From Incurvaria masculella (lineage: Eukaryota > Arthropoda > Insecta > Lepidoptera > Incurvariidae), in contig OX335650.1 of NCBI GenBank assembly GCA_946894095.1, forward strand, positions 1,860,001 to 1,924,000: a stretch of 64,000 nucleotides of DNA, read 5' to 3'. Within the stretch, counting starts at the first letter, position 1. Every line of letters starts with the position of its first letter. The translations under genes and the position numbers were made by a program. The notes beneath the pieces are model-generated. The model ran no database searches. It was not told the DNA's origin and saw only the letters and a list, made by a program, of their open reading frames with translations. Of the stretch, positions 1 to 11,042 are shown piece after piece.

Positions 1-885
1 ATTTTGAATCTGCTTTCTGTAAATGTTTGTGGTTTATGTTTTTATCTGAGTAATATGTGTCTGAATATATTCCGACGGGTGTACATTTTTCACGATGCTA
101 ACTGTCAAACGACGTGTGAAATTCTCCAGTCAGCGTCGTAGGACATGCAACTAAACGTCATATTTAATCACTGGATATTTCTCCGGTCGAGGTCATTTAC
201 GATGGTAATCCCCTTTAGGTATTCGGCCATCGATAGGATTAAAAAGAGAACTTGTTGGAACCTCCAGGTCTAAGACCAGACGGAATGAGGTCCCCAATTC
301 GTGATCGACACAATGATACTGCGCCGTGTTTTCGTTTCCTCGCGTGCAGCCTCTATGGCAGGGTTCTAGAAAAGTGTTTTAGTTTAAGGACACGGTTTCC
401 CTAGTAATCAAATAATTGTATATAATTAATGTTAACGATTTAAAAGTGCATTTAATATTATTTCAGCATGATTTATGCATGTAAATGTGTTACTGCGTTT
501 TCTCCATGAACTGTTTGATATCATCGATACCTTGTTTCTTACCTTTTAGTAGTCAAGTTAGAGTTTTACAAACTTTAATTTTTTTTTTCTGCGCCTATGT
601 TACCCGGGCCATTATAAAATAAAATATTGACACGTAATTCACCAAAATAGGTTAAAAACATGAAAATCGTATCACTGAAAAAAGAGCCAAAGAAGTAGTA
701 TGATTATAATTGTCTTTGTTTAGACTCGTACCGTTGTTTGAGAAAACAGCTCATGTTATTCTATGTTTGGGTTACCGAAGTGGTAACTAAATACTTAATT
801 CGCAAACATTTAACATCACCAAATAATTTCATTCCGTACGTTATTATGTACGCGCCAGGAGAGAAATATGGTGTTATTTTCTATA
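1..885. other. Stretch without recognised gene
   Basis: AT-rich sequence with short T and A runs. I see no coding signal or repeat unit that I can name. The long open frame that starts at 738 is only meaningful at its end, where it enters the mariner transposase. Confidence 0.6.
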
Positions 886-2144
886 AAAATTTAGTCAAAA
901 AAGTATCGGCAATTAATCTTTTAATTCAAATTCCAAATTTAAATCAAATAATTATTTTTGTTGCTAAGTTGGGCACAACTGTTTTCTATTCTGGCGAGGA
1001 GTTTGAGTACCAACTGTCATTAAGTTTGTTTACGGTGCTCGATTTTGTTAGTTCATGTCAGGTGTGTATTGAGATTTTTATAATGGATAAAAACAGTTTG
1101 TCTCAAATTTTGTTTCGTAAATGGAATTTCGTGTTCCAAATCGATGAAAATGTTTCAGAAAGCTTACTGTGAATCGACCTTATCAAAAACACATGCATAT
1201 GAGTGGTACAGTGCATTCAAAAGCGGTCGAGATGTGGTGGAAGATTTGCATCGCTCCGTTCGGCCATTAACGTCTCCAACTGAAATTAACATCGCTAAAG
1301 TGAAGGAAATGATGACTGAAAATCATGATTCAGGTTTAAGAGAGATAGCCGCTGAACTTTTTGCATCTCACAAATCGATTCGCACCATTTTAAACGATCG
1401 TTTGGGCATAAAACATGTTGCCGCTCGACTAGTACCGAAACATCTGAATTTTCTTCAAAAACTCAATCACGTAAAAGTCGCTGAATGAGTTAATTCCGAC
1501 GTAAACGCGTTGTTACTGGTGATAAGACATGGGTTTATAAGTTCGACATGCAAATCAGTCAACAATCTTCGGAATGGTGCCTTCTAACTGAACCGAAACC
1601 AAAAAACCACGCCCAAGTCGATATAAGTCAAAGTCATGTGGACTGTTTTCTTTGACTGCCGAGTGTTGTGCACGGAATTATTGCCAGAAGGTCAGGCGGT
1701 AAATAGAGAATATTATGTCAGCGTTATGCGGCGGTTGAGAGAGCAAATTCGTCGAAAAAGGCCAGATTTGTGGACAGAAATTTCTTGGATATTGCAACAA
1801 GACAACGCACATCGCAAAAGGCCATCATTTGAACGAATTTTCGGCAAAGAACTCAACCAATAACATCGAACATCCATCGTATACACCGGATATGGCTCCG
1901 ACCGACTTTTTCTCTTTCCAAAACTAAAATTACCAATTCGAGGCACCCGTTTTCAGTCGATAGAAGACATAAAAGAGAATTCGCGGCAAGAACTGAAATA
2001 AATTCCGGAAAATGCATTTAAAAAAATGTTGATTATTGAATTATTCGTTGGGTCTACTTTGTAGGTGATAAAATAAATTCGGAAGAATGAATAGCATTTT
2101 GTGTATTATTGACCTTTTCCCGGTACTTTCTTGACAGAGTTAGT
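886..2144 (+). mobile_element. Degenerate mariner (Tc1/mariner) DNA transposon
   Basis: About 1.26 kb, close to the usual 1.3 kb of mariner elements. The right end (about 2119-2144) reads CGGTACTTTCTTGACAGAG, a typical mariner inverted repeat. The left end (about 889-910) is a decayed inverse of it, with TCAAAAAAGTATCGG. The single transposase gene between them is broken by frameshifts and stops. I infer an old, inactive copy. The subfamily cannot be fixed without an alignment, although the protein resembles irritans- or mori-type mariners. Confidence 0.85.
1083..2080 (+). pseudogene. Mariner transposase pseudogene
   Basis: The mariner transposase cuts and rejoins element ends in the nucleus. 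The likely original start is the ATG at 1083 (MDKNSL), in the frame that runs to 1172. The reading then moves to the frame opening at 1144, which holds the N-terminal helix-turn-helix region (STLSKTHAYEWYSAFKSGR) and ends at the TGA at 1486-1488. From about 1512 a different frame carries GDKTWVYKFD, the first catalytic region, in which the usual GDETWV has K for E. The frame at 1636-1863 carries VFFDCR and LQQDNAHRKRP, which matches the second catalytic region (normally HHDNAPAH). YTPDMAPTDFFSFPKLKLP, from about 1879, is the third. At least three frame changes and several stops show that it is dead. Confidence 0.85.
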
Positions 2145-2734
2145 ATTTATGACTGTTATTTTCTTTTCGTCTTTTTTTAATGTTCAACCTGGCATATGGC
2201 ATACGCCAGGCCCTCGCATAAGTGGCGCCAGTAGACGCCAATTGGCTTTCAAACTAGCATATCGCGCATAGATGTCAATAACCTAATAATATTTTGAAAT
2301 GTGTGTCGTACCGAAAAGTTTCAAATCGGTGTCTGCAGCCTACATGTAAATGTACTGTAGATTTAAATGTACACTACTGTAAATGTATCCTTCTTAACTC
2401 GGTATGCTAGGTCTATGATTGGATCATTGATCAGCAACGGACATCCCATTGCAATCGCTCCAGGTGCAATGCTCATCAAATCCTTCCATCAGAGGCTCCC
2501 TAACTCAGCCGGATGAGCAGCACTTAGCCCCGAACTAGATAATGATTAACGACGTCAATTTAGGGTTCCGTCACCGCTCGACATGCTAATGTGCGACAGT
2601 TAGGGGGCAGTAAATCCACGTTCACTGCTCGGACCATGGAGCCGGCTCGGCGGCACAGAGTTATGCAAATAGCCGGACGGTCGGCCGGCGACCTTTGGGA
2701 CAGGGTGCGTGGAGTGGCCACAGCATGTGTTTGT
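2145..2734. other. Unassigned stretch upstream of a LINE relic
   Basis: Mixed composition, with a GC-rich part at about 2620-2710. It may be decayed upstream LINE sequence, but I could not read a reverse transcriptase motif in it. Confidence 0.4.
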
Positions 2735-3680
2735 TACTCTTCTTTGATATGCATGCTAAACTACTAAGGGATGTAGGGTCTCTTTCTGTATACTATCGTC
2801 TTTACCATGGAGAATGCTCGTCGGAGCTGCATAACGCGGTCCCTCCGTCCCCTTTCTACCATCGTTAAGGTGGCCCAACCCGGCGGCCTCAACTCATTTG
2901 CGGGCACGGTACAAAACCGTGCTGTTGCGCTCTGGGACCTTCTCTGTTTCTAAGAATAAGATAGGCTCTTTGATTAGAAAGATGCAACCTGTCCACAAAA
3001 AAGACAATGTGCATAGTGTATGATTTGGTAAGATTTACGAAAATTTTAATTTCAGAACGACTTATAGCTAAAAGTAAACCACGACCGCTGTAGTCAAAAA
3101 TCTAACAAAAACCAAATAGATTATAAATCTTCATTAAATAAGCTATGTCTGATGACTAATCATTTTAAGATGTTCTTACTTTATCATTGCGTAATCCACC
3201 TCCAAAGTTATTGTATAAAACGCGCGAAAAATCCGAACTTTCGGACGTTATAACTTGGAAACCAAACACAATTTTACAATGCCAATGGTTATCAGACATC
3301 TAGTTCAATCAAATAAAGCTATTTTGAGCAAAATTTTGGATCTCGACAAGAAATATAGGAGTGATCTTCTTTCCCCTTTTGTATGGGGAGATGAGCGGGT
3401 TGGGCCACCTTAAACGCGGAACAGGGAGAAAATGCACATATTCACAGTCAACATTACAAAAATAAGAACCCACTGATCTTCTAGTCTAGACCCATCATCT
3501 ATAGGGTCAGAAAATTACGGAATGAACACCCTTCCAAGGTATTACTCCCAAAGTACAATCTGGGGTCCTTCAAACATGGTGTGAAGAAGCACCGGATGGT
3601 TTTCGCAGCCCATCTCTAAGTTCGAAATCCCATGGGCATCGTCGGGCACCTTAAGAGGTCCTGGCGTACGCCATATATCG
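2735..3680 (+). pseudogene. LINE reverse transcriptase C-terminus, split by a MITE
   Basis: Read in one frame from about 2767, the translation is RDVGSLSVYYRLYHGECSSE, then LHNAVPPSPFYHR. After the inserted MITE (2869-3409) it resumes as TRNREKMHIFTVN and, after a small frame change, ends PKYNLGSFKHGVKKH with a stop at 3617-3619. The RLYHGECSEEL, PSPFYHRTTR and YNLGSFK blocks are characteristic of the C-terminal tail that follows the reverse transcriptase domain in many arthropod non-LTR retrotransposons. The upstream polymerase domain is missing. A short 3' untranslated region runs to about 3680; a related 3' region lies inverted at 9180-9245. This is a dead fragment. The clade is uncertain. 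Confidence 0.75.
2869..3409 (+). mobile_element. TTAA-flanked MITE, copy 1
   Basis: 541 bp. It is bounded by TTAA at 2865-2868 and 3410-3413, with terminal inverted repeats GGTGGCCCAACCCG and CGGGTTGGGCCACC. Near the left end is a hairpin (GCACGGT TTTGT ACCGTGC in inverse), and near the right end a second hairpin (CCCC ATACAAAA GGGG in inverse). There is no coding capacity. TTAA duplication is the signature of piggyBac-type transposases; assigning this MITE to that superfamily is inference. Confidence 0.85.
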
Positions 3681-3980
3681 CGGTTAACATAAAAAAATAA
3701 TATTGCTCATATTGTGAAATTGTATATAAAACATTAATATTGCTGCTATTGTGAAATTGTCAGGATTTATCAAAGTTTCTTAGTATTTATTAATATCGGC
3801 CCCTTGACTCCTTCGAGAGTTTTTCGTTATTTCTTATAATTTAGCATTTGGCAATGAAGGCACACTTGAATAAATCGTTCTAAATGTGTAAGAGTACCTG
3901 GTCGTAATGGAATATAATATATAATATGTAAATATATATATGTGAATATATATATAACATGTAATCGGCGATAGCGTGTT
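3681..3980. repeat. AT-rich stretch with imperfect TA microsatellite
   Basis: Contains a short direct repeat (TTGCT-ATTGTGAAATTGT at about 3702-3722 and 3741-3761) and a TATA-rich microsatellite at about 3911-3960. No gene seen. Confidence 0.55.
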
Positions 3981-3983
3981 TTA

Positions 3984-4235
3984 TGCTGAGATTCGAAGAC
4001 AGATTCTTGAACTTAACTCAGTATTGAGAAGTCTCTCAGCACTCTAGACCCTATAATAAGTGTATCTTGACAAGTTTCTGAGAAGCGAATTGATCAAAAT
4101 CGAAGAGCCTTATTCGAGTTTCAGAAACTACTCAAGATACATTTATGATAGTGTCAGGAGTGCTAACAAACGTCTCAAGGCTGAGTAAATAAAAAGTAAA
4201 AATATAAGTACAAGAACTGTCTTTGAATCTCAGCA
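3984..4235. mobile_element. Palindromic MITE with TTA target duplication
   Basis: About 252 bp. The ends are TGCTGAGATTCGAAGACAG and the inverse of TGCTGAGATTCAAAGACAG. Pairing continues inward (GTATCTTGACAAGTTTCTGA against TCAGAAACTACTCAAGATAC), so most of the element folds back. TTA occurs directly outside both ends (3981-3983 and 4236-4238). A 3-bp TTA duplication is typical of PIF/Harbinger elements; the assignment is inferred. Confidence 0.75.
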
Positions 4236-4238
4236 TTA

Positions 4239-5249
4239 GACTCGTATACTTAAGGGCGTGATAATAGTCGATTCAGTAACATTTTGCAGGGGCTTAAGCA
4301 AAACAATATTTAATTCCATCCAAATATGGATATAACTACAACTAATTTCGAAAATCAAAATACTAAATTTGTAGATTGATGGCCTGGCAATTATATAAAA
4401 ATAATTTAAAGTATACCGTGCTTTCATTTCACAATTTAGGAAAATATGCATACAAAAATCATCAAAAAGTGTAAACAAAGAATACGAGTGTTAGACATTT
4501 TCCATTATAAGTTTCAAATATAACTAGACCCTCAACACAAATTTTTCAAATTCTGAAATTAATTTTAGTTATTTTTAAAAACAAACAAATCTGGTTTCAC
4601 TTAAGCCCTTAAAGACAGCTTTAGTCACGTCCAAGTATCTACAAACAACGACAGTCAATTTGATTTTGTAATATGGGCTGACGATATCTAAATGAAGGGC
4701 TTGTCTATTTAAAACATTTCTTCATGGAAATCGCGTCGTACTTACTTGTAGAGAGTGCCAAATAACTCTGTTGGTCTGTGCTCGTCTGTTACTGAGTGTC
4801 TTTCTAGGTGCAGGTCAGTGTACACTCCAGCTTTTGGTGTCTCTATTTTATAGCATGCATGCATTGAAATACGTGTTGGCCAATAATGTGTTGCTGAACA
4901 TATATCTACAAATTGCAACCCTATTGAAAAAAAAAACACTAATATAGCGGTTTTAATTCAACCTACCTCTTTGAACGATTGGCAAAAGGCGCTAAATACT
5001 ACTAATTAGAGTGAGAATGAGTACGTTCCAGTAACCTTTTACTGAATGAATTTTGTCGACATCATCACTCATATCAATAAAGGTAAGATATTGTTTTCCT
5101 AAAATAAAAAAAAACTGTTTTCAAAAAACTTTTATGTTGATCACCACAAAATTCCTGCACCGTGGCACTAACTGCTTCATTATTTTAATATATCTGGCTT
5201 TTCAGATTTTAATTCTGTCTCGGGATCAAATATAAAAAACTACAGGTTA
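4239..5249. other. Stretch without recognised gene
   Basis: AT-rich sequence. The short frames on both strands show no recognisable motif, and I see no repeat boundaries. Confidence 0.5.
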
Positions 5250-5469
5250 AGTCTGGTGAATGGACCATGTGAACGGAGGATTCAAAGCCAACACGATATA
5301 ACAAGCCGCAAACAAATGACTCAAAGAGAAATCAAGACCAATGACGTGACGAAATGCACATCCAAATCAGAAATAAATATAAAGTGTGACATAACCTGGA
5401 CGGGTATCGAACCCATAACCCCTGCCATGGAAAGCAATTCCCCCGCCCCTGAGATACGAGCCGCTCAAA
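5250..5469 (-). mobile_element. Older tRNA-headed SINE, 3' truncated
   Basis: Read on the minus strand it starts GCGGCTCGTATCTCAGGGGC (A-box position), followed by the B-box GGGTTCGATACCC at about 5402-5414. Further on, GTGACGAAATGCAC is shared exactly with the better preserved tRNA-headed SINE at 24979-25410. The body is not recognisable, so this is either a truncated old copy or a relative with another body. Confidence 0.6.
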
Positions 5470-5669
5470 CAACGTACGATCGCAAATTAGGCAATGCAAG
5501 GTCCAATATCTACATTGGACGAGTGTGTTTCTGCCTTTAGTCTACCAGTTTTCTCACCTGTTGCTGCTAACTATGCCCAATAACTGTGAGCGCGACCAAG
5601 GGATAAGGAGTGTAGGAATCGGGAAGGCGAAGGGATCTTTCTGGTCGCCTGATTATAAGATTATTTAAA

Positions 5670-6380
5670 ACTAGCTGAGGTACCCAGCTCCGCTCGGGTC
5701 AATGTCGTTTCAGACTGATGTCGGGCTGAAACTAACATTTTATGTTATACTAGCTGCGGTACCCAGCTCCGCTCGGGTCAATGTCGTTTCAGACTGATGT
5801 CGGGCTGAAACTAACATTTTATGTTATACTAGCTGCGGTACCCAGCTCCGCTCGGGTCAATGTCGTTTCAGACTGATGTCGGGCTGAAACTAACATTTTA
5901 TGTTATACTAGCTGCGGTACCCAGCTCCGCTCGGGTCAATGTCGTTTCAGACTGATGTCGGGCTGAAACTAACATTTTATGTTATACTAGCTGCGGTACC
6001 CAGCTCCGCTCGGGTCAATGTCGTTTCAGACTGATGTCGGGCTGAAACTAACATTTTATATTATACTAGCTGCGGTACCCAGCTCCGCTCGGGTCAATGT
6101 CGTTTCAGACTGATGTCGGGCTGAAACTAACATTTTATGTTATACTAGCTGCGGTACCCAGCTCCGCTCGGGTCAATGTCGTTTCAGACTGATGTCGGGC
6201 TGAAACTAACATTTTATGTTATACTAGCTGCGGTACCCAGCTCCGCTCGGGTCAATGTCGTTTCAGACTGATGTCGGGCTGAAACTAATATTTTATGTTA
6301 TACTAGCTGCGGTACCCGGCTCCGCTCGGGTCAATGTCATGTTGGATTGATTTCGGTCTGAATTATTTCCTGGATAATAA
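5670..6380 (+). repeat. 79-bp tandem array (eight full units plus a divergent ninth)
   Basis: Units start at 5670, 5749, 5828, 5907, 5986, 6065, 6144, 6223 and 6302, exactly 79 bp apart. Each opens ACTAGCTGCGGTACCCAGCT and continues with CTCCGCTCGGGTCAATGTCG. Units differ at only a few bases (CTGAGG in unit 1; TATATT for TATGTT in one unit; CTAATA near 6285). The ninth unit diverges after about 30 bp into a dispersed-repeat body. A single dispersed relative lies at 57893. The near identity suggests recent amplification or homogenisation. Confidence 0.95.
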
Positions 6381-8369
6381 GTAACCCACCAAAAGGCTGG
6401 TCCAGGACTATATATCCATCAAACAAATTTAATCAAAATCGTTTGAACCGATATGGCATGATTTAATGATAGACATCCACATATTCCCATTTAGAGCTTC
6501 GTAAACATTTGGGAGCGAATTTTAAAAGTGCCTCCAGACCCTTACTGCACTGGCACTGCTACATAGAAAATGATACAAAACCAACAAAGGCGGGATTAAT
6601 CCTACCACCTTCCTTACTTTTACAAAGTTTTATGAGAAATACGAACCACAGCCACCTTCAACATCGAAATCGGTAACCCATCCGGAATCTGACTGCGCCC
6701 AGAGTTGCTATACGGTGATAAAATACGCAAATAAATCGGGCGAGTGGTTCGAAGTTATCGCTCTACATGATATCGCGAAACTTTCTGTAGGCCTTTTTAA
6801 AACCTACAATTTTGAAGTACATAGTTGTCATTTTTCTCTTAAGGTTTGTATGACAGCTACATCTTAACGTAAGCGGAACTGAATTATATATAGCCTATCC
6901 TGTGTCCCGTGTATTTACATATACGTGTAGTATGTTTCATCGAATTCGGATGATCAGTTAAAGAGTTATGGAGGAACATACATACATACATACAGAACCG
7001 ATTTCTAAAAATCATCAATTTAGTCTTAGTATCATACATAAAGTCTACAAACGGAGTGTCTTAGAAAACAAAGCAACTTACTCCATGAACACCTCTTACA
7101 GATTTATTATTAGTATAGATGAATTCCCCATGCAAACTTGTATCCCTTTCCACACTTTTCGCTCCCTTAGAGTTTAATTTCGACACAGAAGGTTCAGCGG
7201 TTTAGACAGACAGGGTTACTTTCGCATTTATAAAATTAGTATTGTAACTCAGCTGTGGTTCCAAAATGGTTTTTATTTCCAAAATACACGTGGCTTAAAC
7301 ACAAAAACAAAATATAACATTAGCCAAACAAAACATACCGCGCAGACGCTGTCATTCGCGCAAAGAACGCGCCACAGAATAGAATATATCAGCTTTACGC
7401 ACATCGAATGACAATAGGCCCGTCCACACGGTGGGGACACCTGAGGCCGGTTCACACGTCACCACCGTGTTATAGTATGGATATTTAAGTTCATAACATT
7501 TACAGCCCTGTGTTGAACCAAATCAAAGGTTAAATTCAATTAATATATGTACCTAGACTGTGATCTAGAAGGGCCTGACGGCATTACAGACGAGCAATGT
7601 AGATTTTACCACGGTACCCCAGACGGTTCCACACATACTTGACGTTCATCCGAAGCAGGCAACATAAATTAATACTGCATGATGCCAGCTGCTAACAACG
7701 AAACGAAGCACGTTCGCCGAGTGCCTACTATAACGAGCGAGCTGCGCCCACGGGCATGTACTTACATGCCGACGCGACACGATCATGCCATTTAATTAAA
7801 TGGCTTTTATATTAAAAATGTCATAAGCGAATCGCTCGAGCGCGCGGCCGGATTCTCGTAATGACCGCGAGTGAGACGTGCTGCCGCTTAAATTGGAGAT
7901 AGGGATGTTAACCCATGTTATTATCTGGGCTTCCAAAGAGAAAAATAAGCTCTGGGGTATGTTATCCATATTCATGTTTAGGGAATAGTTCCTGAAAAGG
8001 ATCCTTATAGGTACGCTTCTTGTCCGTCTGTCTGTCTATCTGTCAAGACTCTTTTTCTCAGGAACGCGTTAAGTTAAATTGTTCAATTCGTATGTCTGTC
8101 GTCTGTTAGAGCTGTAAATCAACCTTCATAGTCGACACGATCAAAAAATGAAGCCGTTAAGCCTATAGGATAATATCAAATAACCTAGAATCATGAAATT
8201 TAGCAAGAAGCAAGGTTCTCAGTAAAAAAAAACTAAAATAGTTATTTTGAAGTTAACATAAAATGGACGAACTATCTAGAAAAAGAAAATCTACGCAAAT
8301 CGCACTTGCTTATTGAGGTTTTTAGGAACCTACTGATATCAGGCAGGGAAACAACAAAGATTTTTGTTG
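6381..8369. other. Dispersed-repeat body, then unassigned sequence
   Basis: The sequence following the 79-bp array continues like a Helitron-like or LINE-like dispersed repeat (AATCAAAATCGTTTGAACCG at about 6430). A matching 3' tail with GGTTCAGCGGTTTAGACAG and TTTCGCATTTATAAAATTAG lies at about 7190-7240. From 7250 to 8369 I see a GC-rich patch at about 7700-7890 and no gene or repeat that I can name. Confidence 0.45.
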
Positions 8370-8373
8370 TTAA

Positions 8374-9169
8374 GGTGTCCCTTCCCGGCGGGACTAACTC
8401 GTTCGCGGGCACGGTACAAAACCGTGCTATTGCGCTCTGGAACCTTCTATGTTTCAAAGAAAAACACAGGCTCCGTGATAAGGCAGATGCAACATGTCCA
8501 CAAAGCAGACAATGCGCATAGTGTTTGATTTGGTAAGATTTACGAATATTTTAATTACAAAACGACTTATAGCTAAAAGGAAACCACGACCGCTGTAATA
8601 AAAAATCTAACAAAAACTAAATTGATTATACATTTTCTTGAAACAATCTAATGTTTTTAAGATGCATAGATAGTATCATTCGTTCGCGGGCACGGTACAA
8701 AACCGTGGTATTGCGCTCTGGAACCTTCTATGTTTCAAAGAAAAACACAGGCTCCGTGATAAGGCAGATGCAACATGTCCACAAAGCAGACAATGCGCAT
8801 AGTGTTTGACTTGGTAAGATTTACGAATATTTTAATTACAAAACGACCTCTAGCAAAAAGGAAACCACGATCGCTGTAGTAAAAAATCTAACAAAAACTA
8901 AATTGATTATACATTTTCATGAAACAATCTAATGTTTTAAGATGCATAGATTTTATCATTGATTAACTATTGTATAAAACACGCGAAAAATTCGAACTTT
9001 CAAACCTTATAACTTAGAAACCAAACACATTTGTACAATGCCAACGGTCATCAGACGTCTAGTTCGATCAATTAAAGCTATTTTGAGCAAAATTTTGGAT
9101 ATCTCACAAGAAATATGGGCGTGATCTTTTTTCCCCGTTTGTATGGGGAGTTGAGCGTGATGGCCCACC
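8374..9169 (+). mobile_element. TTAA-flanked MITE, copy 2, with internal duplication
   Basis: 796 bp between TTAA at 8370-8373 and 9170-9173. The terminal repeats are decayed (GGTGTCCCTTCCCGG and its partner ending GGCCCACC). A segment of about 281 bp, starting at GTTCGCGGGCACGGTACAAA (8401), is repeated directly at 8682 with few changes, which explains the extra length relative to the usual 541 bp. Confidence 0.85.
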
Positions 9170-9173
9170 TTAA

Positions 9174-9411
9174 GCGAGGCATATGGCGTCGAGCACCTCT
9201 TAACGTGCCCGACTCGTAGGTGGGCGGATTTGAGGTCATACTGCACTTCTTGGGTAAATGGCTGTCTGAGGTCTCGGTGTTCGATGCCGTCCAGAACATC
9301 CGCGCACTGCTGCAGGTTCTCCGGGTCCCGGGTCCCGACACTACGTAGCTGTGAGCCTCGCGGGGTCCTTCCAACTCGGGAAGAGAAAGAAAGTGGTGCA
9401 TGAATAGTTGA
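9174..9411 (-). pseudogene. LINE 3' region fragment
   Basis: On the minus strand the first part (about 9180-9220) resembles the 3' untranslated region at 3625-3680 (GGGCACGTTAAGAGGTGC against GGGCACCTTAAGAGGTCC). The rest is GC-rich and open on the minus strand, but I cannot match it to a named protein motif. The last 40 bp (AGAGAAAGAAAGTGGTGC) look like an inverted scrap of the tRNA-headed SINE. Confidence 0.4.
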
Positions 9412-9817
9412 GCGGCTCGTAGCCTAGTGGCGCGGGGACTGGCCCAGCGTACCAGAGGCCCGGGTTCAATACCAACTTGCACCACTGTCTTTCTCTTTCA
9501 GAGTTCGATAAGTGCATTTCGTCACGAATGCGAGCTGCTCCATGGTTCGGAATCCATGTAAAACTGTAGGTCCCCTTCCCCTACTAGGTGGTAGGGTTTA
9601 AGCCCGCCCGGGTTGGTACCATCGCATTGGATGAAAAGATGGTCGAAGCGGCAATGAAAAATTGTCCGTGTTTTCCATCCAGTTCAATGTAGCCGAGCTC
9701 ATAAAGGGAAGGTCCTGGCATGGCACCTAATTCCTTCGGGAATGTGGTGTATTGGGCTAATATCATAACGGTAGTTGTGTGGTATTAGCCATCCATGTCA
9801 GGTCGCATAAAAAAAAC
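9412..9817 (+). mobile_element. tRNA-headed SINE, full length
   Basis: Head: A-box TAGCCTAGTGGCGCG and B-box GGTTCAATACC, about 40 bp apart, the internal promoter of a tRNA-derived SINE. A linker follows (GTGCATTTCGTCACGAATGC). Then comes the shared body of about 255 bp (from TGTAGGTCCCCTTCCC through ATGGTCGAAGCGGCAATG to ATTAGCCATCCATGTCAGG) and an A-rich tail. Non-coding, transcribed by RNA polymerase III if active, and mobilised in trans by a LINE. Confidence 0.88.
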
Positions 9818-9943
9818 CCAGACCTCTGGTATGCGAGGGTCCCCGAGCTACGACCTGGTTCAATAACAACCATCCAACAACTTCGCCGTTTTCAATACTA
9901 GTGAACCTTTGTTTATTTTCTCTGAAATATGCAATTCAATATA

Positions 9944-10202
9944 AAAACCGGCCAAGTGCTCCAATTCGCACACGAAGGGTTCCGTACCATCGTACAAGAC
10001 TTAACACCAATAAAAATCTCATTTTTTATTATTTTTAAATGTTACCTAGCTAGCAAAATAAATACACATTCTGTGTTAATTTCAGCTGCCTACCTATTAC
10101 GGTTCATGAAATACATCCCTGTAACAGACGGACGGACGGACGGACAGCGGAGGCTTAGAAATAGGGTTCCGTTGGAACCCTTTGGGTACGGAAACCTAAA
10201 AA
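9944..10202 (+). mobile_element. GTGCGAGTC-palindrome element, copy 1
   Basis: Begins AAAACCGGCCAAGTGC; the palindrome is mutated in this copy. It contains TATTACGGTTCATGA, a GACGGACG run and GCGGAGGCTTAG, and ends with a hairpin of GGGTTCCG and CGGAAACC arms, then TAAAAA. It has no coding capacity. The family is common in Lepidoptera; its superfamily is not settled by this sequence. Confidence 0.8.
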
Positions 10203-10259
10203 GCTCCGCAAACGCAAATGGCATAACTATGATATAAACAGTATGTTGAACTGTAAAAG

Positions 10260-10480
10260 TGCGGAAATCCATCACGCCTTCGTTCGCCCGGTTGAATGAA
10301 GCTTTTCTTCGCTTGTCACCGCACGGCCCCGCCGCCCGCCCCGGGACGTGCCTGCAGCGGGCGGACACCGTCTCGCAGGCCGCGGTGGGGGGAGGGCGGG
10401 CGGAGGGGACGCACGGCTAGCTTTCAGTGAAAACTGCGGCCGGCCGCTCCGGACTTTCAATGCGACATTGACGTGAAGCT
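10260..10480. other. CpG- and GC-rich segment
   Basis: GCCCCGCCGCCCGCCCCGGG and similar runs stand out sharply from AT-rich surroundings. It could be a promoter or a non-coding first exon, but no initiator, frame or splice pattern convinces me. Confidence 0.35.
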
Positions 10481-10797
10481 CCTCGCGCTGTTTTAAATGT
10501 CTAGATGGAATTAATTATTACGTTTGGCAACTTGTGAGACATAACTTGCAACGCCATCCGACTAGCAACACATTCGATTATACCTGAGAGCCTTGTGCGG
10601 AAGCAATCTTGTTGTTTACTACGTTTGTAGCTGTGCGATTGTAAACAGAGCAAATATGATGAGTTCAATAATAAATATCAAGAAGGACCGCCGTTTCACC
10701 AGGGCTAAAATAATATTTAATGTTTTCTCTGAATATATTCGCTTACGTTAACACGGTTTTAATTTGCTTCCATAGTGAGAGGCAGCTCAGGAAACTG

Positions 10798-11042
10798 AGT
10801 GGTCAGTCTGAGTTCTCACCTAAATTGGCGTTTACGGAACTTCGAAGTTACGTAAAAGCGTCAAACCCCATACAAATGTTTACTACTTATTCTGTGGTTT
10901 TACTTCTTCAAGCTGTCAAATCGAACTCGGACTCGCAAATGTTTGTTCGCTTAACGCCCGCTGCGCGCGCTCTTTAATTTCTCCATACATTTGAGTTTGG
11001 CGTAAACGCCAATTTAGGTGACAACTGGGACTACAGGCTCTG
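10798..11042. mobile_element. AGTGGTC MITE, copy 1
   Basis: Inverted ends: TCACCTAAATTGGCGTTTAC at the left and the inverse at the right (GCGTAAACGCCAATTTAGGTG). The internal part holds a segment shared by all copies (TCTGTGGTTTTACTTCTTCA, then CGCTGCGCGCGCTCTTTAAT). Other copies: 20971-21302, 33522-33857 and 58051-58397. Confidence 0.8.

Noticed and set aside
5670..6380. CRISPR-like array
   Set aside because: The 79-bp units are contiguous and nearly identical along their whole length; there are no unique spacers, and the context is eukaryotic.
10090..10460. Minus-strand frames of 62-92 codons with Pro/Arg/Ala-rich sequence
   Set aside because: Composition-driven frames over a GC-rich patch and a palindrome element; neighbouring frames on the other strand are equally open.
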